DNA from: Triatoma infestans
Lineage: Eukaryota > Arthropoda > Insecta > Hemiptera > Reduviidae
Direction: 5' to 3'
NCBI GenBank assembly: GCA_011037195.1
Contig: JAAEAF010006580.1
Location: forward strand, 18,425 to 82,424
Length of the DNA: 64,000 bases
Below the pieces are notes generated by a model. The model was not told the DNA's origin. It did no database searches and saw only the letters and a list, made by a program, of their open reading frames with translations. A program made the position numbers and the translations under genes. This document shows positions 40,405 to 52,300 of the stretch, one piece after another; position 1 is the stretch's first letter; each line of letters starts with the position of its first letter.

Positions 40405-40630
40405 ACCAGAATTTACTTTTTGGATTGCACAGACGGCAAATCCATCCGACAGTGCAAATTTACTGATTTTTTTTTTCACTTTTTCGTGATTCTCGAAATG
40501 GGCTGCAGCGATTTTCTATAAACGTTGAATACTATCTATACATATAAATTCTTATCACTTTTATTTGCCACATTTTTCTGAAGGAACAATAGCAATATGC
40601 TTTTCTCTAAAGTATCACTAAAATAACTGA
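40405..40630 (+). repeat. Dispersed repeat family, partial copy
   Basis: CATCCGACAGTGCAAATTTA, TTTTTCGTGATTCTCGAAAT, TATCACTTTTATTTGCCAC, TTTTTCTGAAGGAAC. It runs into a local tandem duplication. Confidence 0.65.
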
Positions 40631-40676
40631 TTAGCAATATGCTTTTCTCTGAAGCACCACTAAAATAACTAATGAT
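40591..40676 (+). repeat. Two-copy 43-bp tandem duplication
   Basis: AGCAATATGCTTTTCTCT(A/G)AAG... ACTAAAATAACT repeated head to tail with a few differences. Confidence 0.8.
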
Positions 40677-40679
40677 TGA

Positions 40680-41780
40680 TGACGTCCCGAAAATAAAACT
40701 TTTGAGACAAACAAATAATGCCTAAAATAAGATTCAAATAAAGGTGGTACAAGAAAAAAATTATGTTCCTAATCAAAATGATGCTCTGTTGACAAAGTCT
40801 GCATTTTCCCTCATAGTCTAGATTTGACATCCCTAAATTTATTTAGTCTACTGCCGCAATTTAGGAAAAAGAAATCTGGTATAAAACAATCACCCTTCAT
40901 TCCTTTATTGTATAATTCATTTGCAAATAAACGGTTAGTGGACATGTATAACAGATAAATAAAGGAGGTGAGGATTACACTTTTTACCTAAATAAGATTG
41001 CATTGTATGATAAGGCAAGCTCTCTATCAATCCAGTAGCAATGCTTGTGACGGCAATTTGCAGGACAACTTAAGTCTCGGGATAGAACACCCTTCACAAT
41101 TATTTGGAAGAATATTTTAAATCGGTATTAAATATAATAAATAGATGTAAGACAGAAAATAACTTAATTAATTTTAGAGTCATAATTAGCCCCTTTAACA
41201 AATAATTGAATAATTAATAAAAGACATAAAAAAAGATAGAGCTAAGGAACAAATATAATTTTTTTTTTCTAACTGCTTTAAGAATGTAATTGTTGTAGAT
41301 GAAGTTTATACTAAAAAGTTAGGACTGTCTTCTTATGAAACAAACAAAAAAAAATCAAGTTTTACATTTTAGTTGAAATAAAAAAAGAAAAATAGTTAAA
41401 AACTGATAAAATTAACGTTTCTGAATTCACCGCCAGGTAACAGCACTTGCGTAATCTAGAAATTGTAGTAGTTCAAATAATTGCCGCTAGAAAGCACAAG
41501 CTTCTAGATATACAGGATTGTAGTTCCAAAATTTGCCACCCGATCACAGCGCCATCCTGTGATGTAAAACAAATTTCAATAGTTTAAAATGCGTCTATAG
41601 GAAGGGACGGGAAGTGGTTAGCGTAAAGGACTCCCAAAAAATTTTTTGGAAGTAGCGACACCTAGTGACAAACTATATAACCATAAATAAAATTGATTTC
41701 TCAGTAGGTGTTGTTATCTGGTGGCCATGTTTATAACTACAAATGTACTAATTTTAATTCATTACTTTATTAATTAGAAA
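40680..41780. other. Intergenic sequence, nothing coding
   Basis: AT-rich with a slightly GC-richer patch at 41420-41660 that I do not recognise. Confidence 0.5.
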
Positions 41781-41960
41781 CATACATCTGGTGTGGAACA
41801 CTCACACAACTTTCTCTTACTCCAGTTTTCAAAATTATTGTAATCCACAAACTTCATAGTTAGTATACCAAATTTAATAAAATTCGTCGGTGTTTTTATG
41901 GAGAAAATCACAAAAATAAAAAATTACTTAGATGTACATTATAATTTAAAAAAAAGGCGC
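41780..41960 (-). repeat. Dispersed repeat family, right-end antisense copy
   Basis: Starts with GTGTGGAACACTCACACAAC then TTTCTCTTACTCCAG, the reverse of the family's right-end motif GTAAGAGAAAGTYGTGTGAG...TTTCACACCAGA, continuing with an AAAATTCGTCGG-like inner part. Confidence 0.6.
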
Positions 41961-42499
41961 ACTCTTCATTTTTAAACTAGAAATAAATGAATATATTAAT
42001 TATATTAATATATATTAATAAAATTCAAATATTTATTTATCTTTTTTCTACATTATATTTCTTTCGCAAGTTATTAAGATAATTCTTGGCATATTATTTG
42101 CCAAGATATTTTTCTGGAATAATGCTTGATCTGATATTTTTCCCTTCTTTCTTTTTCATTTGAGGGTTCAGATTTTTTACATTTGTTTTTCAGCCAGAAG
42201 CTATAGAGGGATGCGAATCTTAATATTATCGTATGTAATAACAATGTTAAAATGAGAAATTTAAGACTATTGAAGGATAGATTCAAATAGCAATCCATCC
42301 TATATAATCATTATTTTTATAAGCATTTATATGTAACTACCAACATACAGTTCAAGAACTTTTATCTAAATCTTGTCAATAAAATTTACGGGCTAATTTC
42401 ATTTGTTGGTATTTGATTGAATATTGTATTTGATATATTTTTGAAAGCAGCTTCAAAATCTCTTGAAATGGCTGGTCCAATTGCTTGAAACATTTCTTG

Positions 42500-43190
42500 A
42501 GAAATTTCATTCAATATTTATTTATTTATTGCCTAAAGAAACTATACATTTCTATAGCAAGAGATTGACCTCTGCTGAAAGCTGAACAAAAAATACAAAC
42601 GTTACAAGAAGAAAACATTACAAACATTACAGCTTAATCTTCAAAGTAATAAAATAATATTAAATACTTGATTAATAAAGTAGATAGTAACAATGATTTA
42701 ATGATAGGCTTTATTCATTTATAAAAATTATTTTAGGGAAGGAGTTTGAGGGATCTCCTCGTAGGTATTAAATAATACCTTTACAAACCTATGTATACCT
42801 TTCCTCCAAAGCTTCAGAGATAAAATAAAATAAGCGGTTTAACTTTTCTTTATTTACTATATCTAGTAAGTTAGCAAAAACATAAGAACTGTGTGAAGGT
42901 AAATACCTATTTAACAACCTCCTTCTCAAACATTTATAATAATGGCATTCCAAAATAAAGTGCATAATATTATTATTTTTGCCCTCCATACAAGTAAAGC
43001 AACTCTTTTAGGATCAAATAAATAGGCTATTACATTATAAAAAATCCTAGGGTGATGATTACTAGCTACTCTAATTTGAGCTATCAATCTGGTTTTTATG
43101 ATATTGCACCTAATATTTACATATGAACTACCATTAGCCAAGAGACATATTAATCTATAGTGGATGTTATATGAAGAGTTAAGTACTTCA
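42500..43190 (-). mobile_element. 5'-truncated LINE copy, C-terminal part and 3' tail, antisense
   Basis: Minus-strand frames read NIRCNIIKTRLIAQIRVASN, then IMHFILECHYYKCLRRRLL and LNRLFYFISEALEERY: the C-terminal zinc-motif region of a LINE ORF2. A 3' UTR follows, ending in an AATAAATAAATAAAT tail near 42508-42525. A separate, shorter copy abutting the 3' end of the larger LINE. Confidence 0.75.
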
Positions 43191-43559
43191 TTAATTTTTA
43201 TTATTATTCATTATTTTACATCTATACAATACCACTGGTACATGATAGATGGAGAGTGGTTTGACATACAAACTATTAACATGCAGTAATTAGCAGAAAA
43301 ACAAATGGAAGAAAAAAAAAACAAACTAAATGAATGAACAAAGTGAACAGTAAAATAAAAATTAATAAAATAAACAACCTTCATTTGACAATAGCAATAA
43401 AGATAAAAGCCAAATAAAACAAATATAAATTAAAAATTAAAAGGTATCTATTAAAAGTCTAAAAGAAACTTTCACATTTTTAAACTATTAATTATAAATT
43501 TATACACATCAAATACATGATCCTTATTTTTTATAGAGAAAATACTTGTTGCAGTTAAT

Positions 43560-44500
43560 GGGTAATATTTACATAAATATCTCTCTCTATACAAAGAAAC
43601 TCAGGACAGTCAATAAACATGTAAGCCAAGGTTTCCTGACTATAGTTAGTTACAGAGAGCATAAGTTGACTCCAAGTTTACCTCATACTTAACACCCTTA
43701 CTGTACACAATTAACCTTTTTTCGGATGACATTCGTACTTGACTCACAACCCTAATTATATCTAGTGGACACTATATGATAAATAGCCCTGACTTCCATG
43801 CTTGTTAACGAGCACAAGGTACATAGTACTATAGGAAGACTTGGCAATCCTCTCCAGGTTCAGACGGATCAACTTATCTCTTAAACAATTCAGAATTGCG
43901 GTTTTTTCTTTTTCAATCAATCCAGCATCTTGCTCTATCCACAGCCAGCTAAATCCGAGGTCAGCAAAGTACTCCTTCATTTGCAAAACCCAGTTGAATT
44001 TGGTACTATTACCGACTAAACTGTCCATTGTTAACATCCTGTTGTAACAAACTTTAGGAATGCGATTATAGGCATATTCAAAATCTTTAATTAGAATTTA
44101 AAATCTATAAAAACAAGATATCTCACTGGATGCTGCCAATGTTCCATTCTCACCATATAGCTAGCTGTGCAATTACGGCCAGTAGTACAAGGATTTACAA
44201 ATTTGGTCTGTAAGACCAATCTAACTGAATAAACTGTGTACCTTCAACGCCCATACCTCACTGCCATACAGCAGTACCGACGGAGACACTGCTTTTCAAA
44301 AAGTTTTAACACGATACTGGCCAAGGAAGAGATCCTCTTGCATCCTAGAGTCTATAGTAATCTGCCTTTAACACAGCACAAGAAGCCACCGTACGCCAAC
44401 TATTAAGCATATCTTTAGCTAGCCAAATTGATAACTTTACCCTGATATTAAGAAAACAATAGTAGCCCAAGAATTTAAAGGAACACTGCACAACCTCAAT
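43560..44500 (-). pseudogene. LINE region after the RT and C-terminal zinc motif
   Basis: Broken frames read FKFLGYY, SVLLYGSEVWAL (about 44250-44280), an open piece at 43762-44037 (FNWVLQMKEYFADLGFSWLW), and ETLAYMFIDCPEF at about 43600. Confidence 0.7.
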
Positions 44501-44508
44501 AGGTTCTT

Positions 44509-45242
44509 TCAAGTAAAAAAAGATTCCTTTTTGGATCTTCCATGGCTTTTCTTAAATATCACAATTTTAGATTTGTTTACATTGACTTCCAGTTTATTAA
44601 TACTACAATATTTTTCTAATGCTTGCAGTTTTCTTTTCAAATCTACAGGTGTATTTGATAAGAGTACAACATCGTCTGCATATAAAAGGGAAGAGATGCC
44701 GTAAGTGTGATCAATCTGAACCTCAGCACAATTATGGTCTCGTAAAAACTGAACAAGATCGTTAATAAAAATCGCAAAGAGCAAAGGGGAAATAGTATCA
44801 CCCTGAAGAACGCCTCTTGTAACCTGAACTTCATCAGTACATGAACTGCCAACTTTAATTTTTGTGCTGATATTCTTGTAGAGGTTCATCAAGATATTTA
44901 TCCACTTACGACTCATCCCAAACTCAAATAATTTGCACCAAAGCAGACGATGATCCGCAGAATCAAACGCCTTTCTAAAATCGATAAAACATGCGTACAC
45001 GCTCCCTTTTGGTTTAACTATCTGCAAATGAATCAAAGACGACAGACTAAACAAACTATCAATACAATTTCTATACTTCCGGAAGCCATTTTGGTTTTCA
45101 ACCAGAGGATTACCAAATTCAAGCCATTCCGAGGTCTATTATTCAAAACCTGAGTAACCAATTTTGTTAAGGAATTCATTAAAGAGATTCCTCTATAATT
45201 TTCAGGTTGTAAGGGGTCCCCTTTCTTAAACAGTTCAAACAT
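44509..45242 (-). pseudogene. LINE reverse transcriptase domain
   Basis: Two overlapping frames (45033-45242, 44509-45054) carry PENYRGISLMNSLTKLV, YACFIDFRKAFDSADH, QVTRGVLQGDTISPLLFAI and GISSLLYADDVVLLSN, then INKLEVNVNKSKIVIF. All palm motifs retained; one frameshift near 45050 separates the finger and palm. Confidence 0.9.
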
Positions 45243-45751
45243 TACCGATCTGCCCTATCCTTTAGGTATGGATTCAGACTCAAAGACTGCGCTAAATAAG
45301 TTGTAAATACAATCAGTACCTTCAGCAGGTAAATTCTTATAAAATTCGTTGGGTATTCCATCGGGGCCCGGAGCTTTATTATTTTTACTCATAGAAATGG
45401 CTTGTAGAATCTCATTGTAAAAAAAGTTGCATCAAAAAAAGGATGCCTTGCGTCCTCAAATTGTAATGAGAGGGAAGATGAAGGTAAAGGATAAAATTGT
45501 TTTAGGTAAACATCCCAAGTGAAAGAGCAAATGACAACAGGATTCCTTTTTAACGGAGTTTTGTACAAATTCACGGTTTTCCAGAATTGCTGTGAATTTT
45601 TTATATTATTAAACTTCTGATGTAATTCATTATAATAAAAAGAAGTTTTAGATTTTCTCAAAATGTATGTATAGTTTTTTAATTTATTATTTAAATTCCT
45701 TGAGAATATTTAAATCAAAATTCATCTTTTTATAACTTTTATAGGCATGTT

Positions 45752-46306
45752 TCATCGACAGACTGGCATTTTTACATGGTTAACCATTCCTAAAGTGTGA
45801 GCACTATTTTTTAAAATACATTGAAGGTTATCATGTGATTCTTGGACTGATGAAGAATGATAAATATTACACTTTTTAATTAATTTAGTAAATTCTTCTT
45901 TCTTACTCATATCCCAAACTAACTTTTTTACCGGAGAAAAAGGAGCTCTTATATAGTTATTATTATTTCTGTTTTGGGTGTTGCCAATAGAAAAATAAAA
46001 AATTACAAAACAAGGCAAATGGTCAGATAACAAAATTGAGTCATCAATAATCATATCGTTGACAAAATGCAAGCAATTGAAATTTGCCCATACCATATCA
46101 ATTACGCTTTGACCGTTATTCCCCAGAAATGAAAAATTGCCTTGCATATCGCTAATAGATGTCCCGTTCAAAACATTTAAACCATGACTTTCCATAAAGT
46201 CAACTAATTTTATACCTCTGGTATTAAGAACCTTATCCCTCGAACATCTATTTTCTTTAAGAAATGTATTATTAAAAATATCCTTATCACTTTGATAGTA
46301 CTTCAT
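45752..46306 (-). pseudogene. LINE endonuclease C-terminal half
   Basis: 184-codon open piece with NGTSISDMQGNFSFLG, GNNGQSVIDMVWANF and SILLSDHLPC, corresponding to the T-(x)-SxIDY and SDH boxes of APE endonucleases. The N-terminal part (ETWxxP, GDFN boxes) upstream is degraded. Confidence 0.8.
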
Positions 46307-46654
46307 TAATGTCAGTTTAGAGAAAGATTGCTTAAGTTATAAGAAACCACGACCGCATGCTGCGCTTCCCAGATGTCCTGCGTTCCTATAGAATAAAGCA
46401 TTTCTCTCACAAGAGCCACCCAGTTAAAAGGAATGTCCAAAAGAACCATTCGAAAGCTTCACAAGTCTTCTATAGCATATCTTCAGAGGTGAGCTGCTTT
46501 ACATCGATAAAATCTTCAGCCAGAATCTTATAGATTTTTTAAAAATCCTGGATTTCACTTGCCGTCATTCAATTTTCAGCGAACGAAACTTTGGGGACTT
46601 GTCGCGGCAGATTTAAGAGCAACTTTTAGAGAAATAGCAGTTCAAGGCCCAATT

Positions 46655-46768
46655 TTTTAACTGATCCAAAACTTCTGATCGGTAGTGTATATATATTCTT
46701 AAGGGGCAGCAATTTGTCTTTTTGTCCGGGGCGACGTAACCGCTAGAGCGGGTGCTGGACATATATCT
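46655..46768. repeat. Second copy of the ~110-bp shared repeat
   Basis: See 40228-40348; it lies just 5' of the antisense LINE, as the other copy lies just 5' of the LINE endonuclease fragment. Either part of the LINE 5' end or a separate Tc1-like terminus (a TA follows the conserved GATCGGTAG in both). Confidence 0.75.
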
Positions 46769-46849
46769 TAATTAATATTATATAGATAGCAGAATCATAC
46801 ATTATACTGAAGTGGTAATTTGAAGGAAAATTTAATGTTTGTTCACCCC

Positions 46850-47420
46850 AATACCACCAGAAAAAATCAATTTTCCTGGAAAAGTGTTTTAAATAATAAA
46901 CACAGATATTTATATCGTTATGTGCAGATAGTATATACAGATCAAAGGAAATCCGTTAGAACTATTTGAGAATTCGCGAACTTCTAGGAAAACCACCCAG
47001 GAAAGTCGCACTTCCGGTTGGTGGATGTTTGCCCATAATATTGTATTAGATACAATGGTGGAACCTAAATGGAATATCAAGTTTGCGATTCCTGCGATTT
47101 TTTGTTTTCGAGATATTGTGATTACACACATGTATGATGTCTCATAGAGTTTAGTCGCACGATAATATCTCAACTCTTTCAGGAGTGGGCAAAATTATCT
47201 GAATCATAGGCTTGGAAGTTCGAACTCTAATGTTCAATTAGATATCATCGCGACCTTCAATTCCATGGCTGTATTTTCTAGCTGAAATTTCATCATTATT
47301 TAGAATAGTTTTTATTTTTATAGGTATATTTTTATTCTTATTTTCGTGTTAAGGGGACATCAAAACATATATTTGGGATAAAAAAAAATAAAAATATTTG
47401 ACACGATCCCAAAACTTCTT
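46850..47420 (-). repeat. Dispersed repeat family copy, antisense
   Basis: The reverse complement has CAACCGGAAGTGCGACTTTC at about 46995-47020, TATCTCGAAAACAAAAAATC, TGATATTCCATTTAGG-like and TTTTGATGTCCCCTTAACAC. One of the best-conserved core motifs. Confidence 0.85.
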
Positions 47421-47795
47421 CGTACAGCATAAAGAAAACTGGAACTCAAATCCTTTAAAAAAAAAACAGCATATGATTCTACCTATTAGAGCTACATCGC
47501 AGAGAAATTTGATTACATGTTGTCCAGAATTATTAATTAAAAATTATATGGTCCAGTATGTTTGAATTAAATAGAATGTTTGCTGATTATTGGAGGAGAA
47601 TCTTCTCCATGGCTGTATTTTTCTTGCTGAAATTTCATAACAATTTAAATATATGACGAACGCCCAACTGAATATTGCCCTTACTACTTCCATCAGTATA
47701 GTACGTTACCTCATTCGCCAAATTTTTTGACTAGAATCGTGTGTGTTTGTGCGCACATTTGTGTGTGTGTGTATGTATGAATAAATTATATAAAA

Positions 47796-48360
47796 AAGGG
47801 AAAATCAGGTGTGTCTTCTGACACATGTTTGTCGGGCTTTCAGACGTGGATGACCTCCTTATGGATGAGTGCAGTGGGTTGTCGGCAGTCTAAAATGCTC
47901 ATTGGGGACCCGGACGGAGCTTTGAGCAGTGGGGTCCGATGTCTTTCACGGACCTCCCTCAGGTATCTGGTTGGATTCCTCACTGGGCATTGTGGTTTAA
48001 GGAGACATCTCTATATAATGGGACTTGTGCCTGACCCCTTTTGTAGAGTTTGTGAAACTGAGGAGGAAACACCCATGCATCTGATGACGAATTGTTTGGG
48101 TTGTGAGGAGATTAGGTTTAGGAACTTCGGCCGGAATAGGATGTCGGTGAAGGATCTTAAGCTGTGTCCTTTTAAGGTTTTGGTCCGATTCGTTCGGTCT
48201 GTTGTGAAACTTAGATGGTTGAAACCTGGGCCTGGATTTGTATTCTAGTCCCAGTGGTTGTTATTCTTTAGGGGTAGCTATATGGGCCCTGGGGGGCTTT
48301 GGATAGCGTAGGGTTTTGCCCTCCCCTTTCGCGAATAATAATAATAATACGGGAAAATCA
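47796..48360 (+). mobile_element. 5'-truncated LINE 3' end with 10-bp target-site duplication
   Basis: GGGAAAATCA occurs at 47796-47805 and 48351-48360. The 545-bp insert between ends in an AATAATAATAATAATAC tail. It encodes the C-terminus of an I/LOA-like LINE protein and interrupts a dispersed-repeat copy. Confidence 0.92.
47811..48248 (+). pseudogene. LINE ORF2 C-terminus with CCHC-like motif
   Basis: An open frame of 145 codons with YLVGFLTGHCGLRRHLYIMG then FCRVCETEEETPMHLMTNC, the C-x2-C...H...C motif at the end of RNase H-bearing LINE proteins. No RT or endonuclease in this copy because of 5' truncation. The frame is intact, suggesting a fairly recent insertion. Confidence 0.85.
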
Positions 48361-49168
48361 AAGGAAGCTCTTATCGTTCCGTTCAAGTACCAACATCGCA
48401 TCTGACAAAGTTTCGATCAAAATCCATCAATTCAGTAGGACTTCACAGAATGGTTTGTTCAGTTTTTGCCGCGATTTTTTCCAAAATGGCTTCAACGACT
48501 TTCTTTAAACATCCTACTTAATGTACTACATAATATATAAATGCCTTTCCTTTTATTTGAAACATTTTTCCAAGAAATTTGATGTTTAGAGAGTTCTGAC
48601 TAGTTTTAGCTACAATGTTAAGCTTTAGTCTAAACTGCTACTTCATAATAAATCGATCTACCTATCTCTACAAAGTTAAGGTAAATAAAACATAAAAGCA
48701 TTGTTAGTATTTCAAATGTGAAAAAAATAGATTTCTGAGTTTTTGTAAATTTTCTCGTAAATGGATATGTCGATTTTCATTAAACTTATACAGTGAATTA
48801 AACATAGTAAACTTATCATTTTATTTGAAAATTGTTTGCAAAAATTGATTTTAGAGGTTCGGAAAATCTATTATGGACATTAGATTTCAAATGTAATTGG
48901 GATTTGATTTCCGCTCTCTTCAAGACTATAAGTGTTCACTTAAAAAACTCATCGATGACAGGTAAGCAGTAGTATTTTATTTGCTACTGTTTTTACTTAA
49001 CAAAACTTAATGCTAATAAAACAAATTAATTGATTTAAGAGCTAACAGGAATTAACAAAAATAACCTAACAATTACAATTAAGAATTTTTATTTACAATA
49101 CTGTGGAAGAAAGAAAGAAAAAAACCAACAGAATTCATTATTTATTTAAGAAAAATTGAAAAAAATGA

Positions 49169-49174
49169 TTTATT
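49169..49174 (-). terminator. Probable poly(A) signal of the POGLUT2/3 gene
   Basis: AATAAA on the minus strand about 100 bases after the stop codon; a second candidate lies at 49141-49146. Confidence 0.55.
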
Positions 49175-49271
49175 TGAATTAGAAATATATTTACAATGTC
49201 CTAATAAAAATAAACAATATCAAATATATCACCATTTTTAAATAAATAAATTAAATATTCAGACTTTTTTT

Positions 49272-49385
49272 TCAGAGTTCATCTTTTGAAGCATTGTCAC
49301 AATGACAACCCCTACTATCTGATTCTTCAACAAGCTCCATTCCCTCTCTAATTTCCACCGGAGAAATGAGTTTTTTACTCCATTC
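49272..49385 (-). CDS. POGLUT2/3 (KDELC): POGLUT2/3 exon 7: C-terminal tail with KDEL
   Basis: Acceptor TTCTTAAAG, 38 codons, phase 0. Encodes [15 protein letters not shown], the two-cysteine GCHCDN and ends SKDEL-TGA. The terminal KDEL is the ER-retrieval signal of the family and confirms the gene end. Confidence 0.94.
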   Translation of the reverse strand, partial: EWSKKLISPVEIREGMELVEESDSRGCHCDNASKDEL

Positions 49386-52300
49386 CTTTAAGAAACAAGC
49401 AAGACACAAATTATACAAATTTAAGTAATGGAATTCCTAATTAAAAGAATAAGTAAGTGTTAAATTTCATAATTCAATCGTTTATTATATTAAAAAAACG
49501 AAAAAAAAAATGAATTCAAACTTTATTCTTGCTGAGAAAGCTCTGTGAGCTTGATGGACGAGATTTAATTCGTAACATTTTTTTGCCAACTTTGAATAAA
49601 ATTAACTGGGAAATAAATAAGTAAAACAGAATATGTAGTGAAATAATGGAAGATTCAAGTAGGTATAGTTGCTAGTTTTTGCTATTTTCCATCATATCAC
49701 TCACTATCTGTGTCCAAACAAATGTCATGTGCATATGCAAGATATATCATGATTTTGTTTTATTGATAGATACTGTATTATTACTATAACCTTCAAAAAG
49801 GTAAAATTGCAAATAGAAAATGACTCATAATTCCACTTTGGGGAACGGCCTATTCTAGCAATTTTGGGTGTGCTTCTGGTAGTGATAAGTAATTTTTAAG
49901 ATCACTTCCCTGTTTGAGAACAAAGTTACATATTATATTATATACAAATATCTGCGGGAAATTCATTAACCGCAATTTAACTTTAAAAATTAACTAAATT
50001 AAATTATCGTAAGCAGCAGCTTTATATCTAAGAACAGCCCATAACAGACATTTGTTATATAAACGAAAGTTCTATATCCAATAATTACTAACATTAAATA
50101 AGGTTGCATGATAACAGAAGACATGCTGCGGGAGCAAATTATTTTCTGCATATGCTCGTCCTGCCTTGGATATTTCTCGCACTTTATCATCATTATTTTT
50201 TGCCCATTTTAATAATTCCACAAGATTGGAAAGATCTGCCTTGATTGGAACATAATGCACCCAAGGTGTTAAATCACTATAAAAATGTTCATAATAAGGA
50301 GAATCTTGTTTGAACACTACTGAATCACCAATTAGTAGGAATGGAAATCTATAAGCCGCCACGGTACCATCCAGATTAAGTTGATATTTATACTGCAAAA
50401 AAATACCATTAATAATAAAAATAGAAATAAAATGAAGTTACATTCTTTAAATTCATCTCAAGAGCCATCTAGGTTGATACAGATTCTCAGGAAGGATTAG
50501 AACTGTAAGTTAGGTATCTTAAGATACACTGAGGGAACCTCCACAGAGCGGAAAACGACATTACATCTTTTGTTTTAATACTTATTTCCCGGAGAAAGTG
50601 AATATTTTTAAGGCTGCTTCGTCTGCGGTAGGCAAAAAGAAGATAGAACCTAGTGACCTGGTTACTGAGGATTTGGTAGTAAAGAAGTAAGAAAAAGTTG
50701 TATAAGTGTTTCACACCAGATTATTTTTTATAATAGCACTATTATATTATGAAGAAATTTGGTGAGGATCGGTCAAGAAAAAACATTCAATTATGCCACG
50801 TTTCGACAAGGCTTTAATCTAAAAAACAATACAATGAGGAACCACAATGCATTAAAAATACTGTAAAATGCAGAATAATAACCAAAACAAAAACAAACAA
50901 AAGAAAGAAGAAAATTAAAAAAAAAATAATAAACTAACATATAGAAAGTCGTGAAGATGTGGAGAAAGAATTTTTAAACTTACACATAAAAAGGAAAATT
51001 AAAGTTACTAGTGCCTTGTCTTAAATCATATACAGAAATGAAGTGTTCACTTGGGGTACTGATATATTTACAGTTGTGACATCCCAAATAAAAATAAAGT
51101 TTCAATGGATAAGTAAATAAAGCATCAGAGATATTTTCCGGGTAGCCTGCTTCAGACGAACGCCCGAAACCGGTCGATGACCACAAAATGAAGCAGGCTA
51201 CCATGGAAAATGTCTCTGATGCTTTCCAGCTCTGCGGAACCAACCACCACAACTAGTAAATAAAGCAATCATACTTACGTCAAAGAATTTGAAAAAAGAT
51301 ACATGTTTTGCTTTAGGACCATATTTGTGTTCTTCATTTTTGTAGAAAAAAAAATTTGTCAGCGAAGCATTGATGAGTTCTGGATGTTTTCTAGCAATTG
51401 AAATTAGTTGGAGGCGTTCTGGAGATGAATCACGCCCTTGCCAAAAACATTTCTCTTCTTTTTCTGACCACTTTCTTTCAATATTTCCTTGGACTGAAAG
51501 CATATCTAGGCTTACCCTGCAATTCCAATTAGAGTAAAATTTGTTTCACTTAAAAGAGATGGATGATTCAACTCTATTCACTTTGACGTTAAAAGAAAAA
51601 GAGAAGACAAGTCGCTTTGATGATGAAGACTCTTTAAGCGGTAAATGACTCGCTGGAGAAATGTTATATGCTTTATTTTTTCGTTCACATGCAAGTATCT
51701 AATTAACAATCCATTACAAGGAAAATTCTGAATGATAGATTAGAATAAAAACATAATAATAAAAAATAAATAAAAATAGAGGAGAAATTTTTGTTTAAAT
51801 GAAAAAATAGATTCATGCTAAATTTTATTTATCAATAGAAATTACCTGCCCATACACTGAATACTTGCTTCGGTTAGATCATAAGTTGGCATCACAATAT
51901 CTGAGGTTTCCTTTGAGCCACACCAAGAGAACATTGGAAATATATCATTGATATTCTCTTTCTTTATCAAAGGCCAATCACCTAGATTACTGAAAATTTC
52001 AAAATCAGGAAGCACAACTTTGCGAGAAAGGGAAATCAGTATTGCATCCATGAAGATTTTGAAACCAACATGCTGTCCATAACATGTTCTGTATACCTAG
52101 AAAAATAAAAAAGCTCTTAACAACTTTTGGAAAAAAAGAAAAGTGGATTTATGGAGCTTACCATTAGCTTTCAAGATAAAACGACCCCTGAAAAAGCTAA
52201 TTGCAATATGGGCGTAAAAGTCGGTTTCTACTAAACCAATGACGCAGTCTCAATCCGGAAACTCAATTGTTTATCAAATTTTTTATTTTCATTATTTACG

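Larger units (their letters stand above)
43193..46640 (-). mobile_element. Antisense LINE with endonuclease, RT and C-terminal zinc motif
   Basis: Read downward from about 46640: endonuclease C-terminal half (SVIDMVWAN, ILLSDHLPC), linker, RT (LQPENYRGISLMNSLTKL, FIDFRKAFDSADH, RGVLQGDTISPLLFAIFIND, LLYADDVVLLSN), then FKFLGYY, PSVLLYGSEVWAL, a C-terminal ETLAYMFIDCPEF box and an AAT-rich 3' tail at about 43193-43215. The catalytic YADD is intact but frames are broken. APE-type, Jockey/CR1-like in style; clade not assigned. No intact ORF1 recognised. Confidence 0.85.
47680..48890 (+). repeat. Dispersed repeat family copy interrupted by a LINE
   Basis: (GT)n near 47738-47772, then after the LINE insertion: GGGAAAATCAAAGGAAGCTC, GTTCCGTTCAAGTACCAACA, AATCCATCAATTCAGTAGG, a second sub-unit with TCTCGTAAATGG and AAAAATTGATTTTAGAGGTT. 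Confidence 0.75.

Noticed and set aside
50980..51252. 90-codon minus-strand open frame
   Set aside because: It covers the inverted repeat and intron between POGLUT exons 5 and 6; the same peptide start recurs at 52743-52937 because the DNA is a repeat, not because it is a gene.
52150..52260. Possible second dispersed family linking 52150-52260 and 62220-62310 (AAAAGTCGGTTT ... TCTCAA)
   Set aside because: Only short shared words; the similarity is too weak to call by eye.
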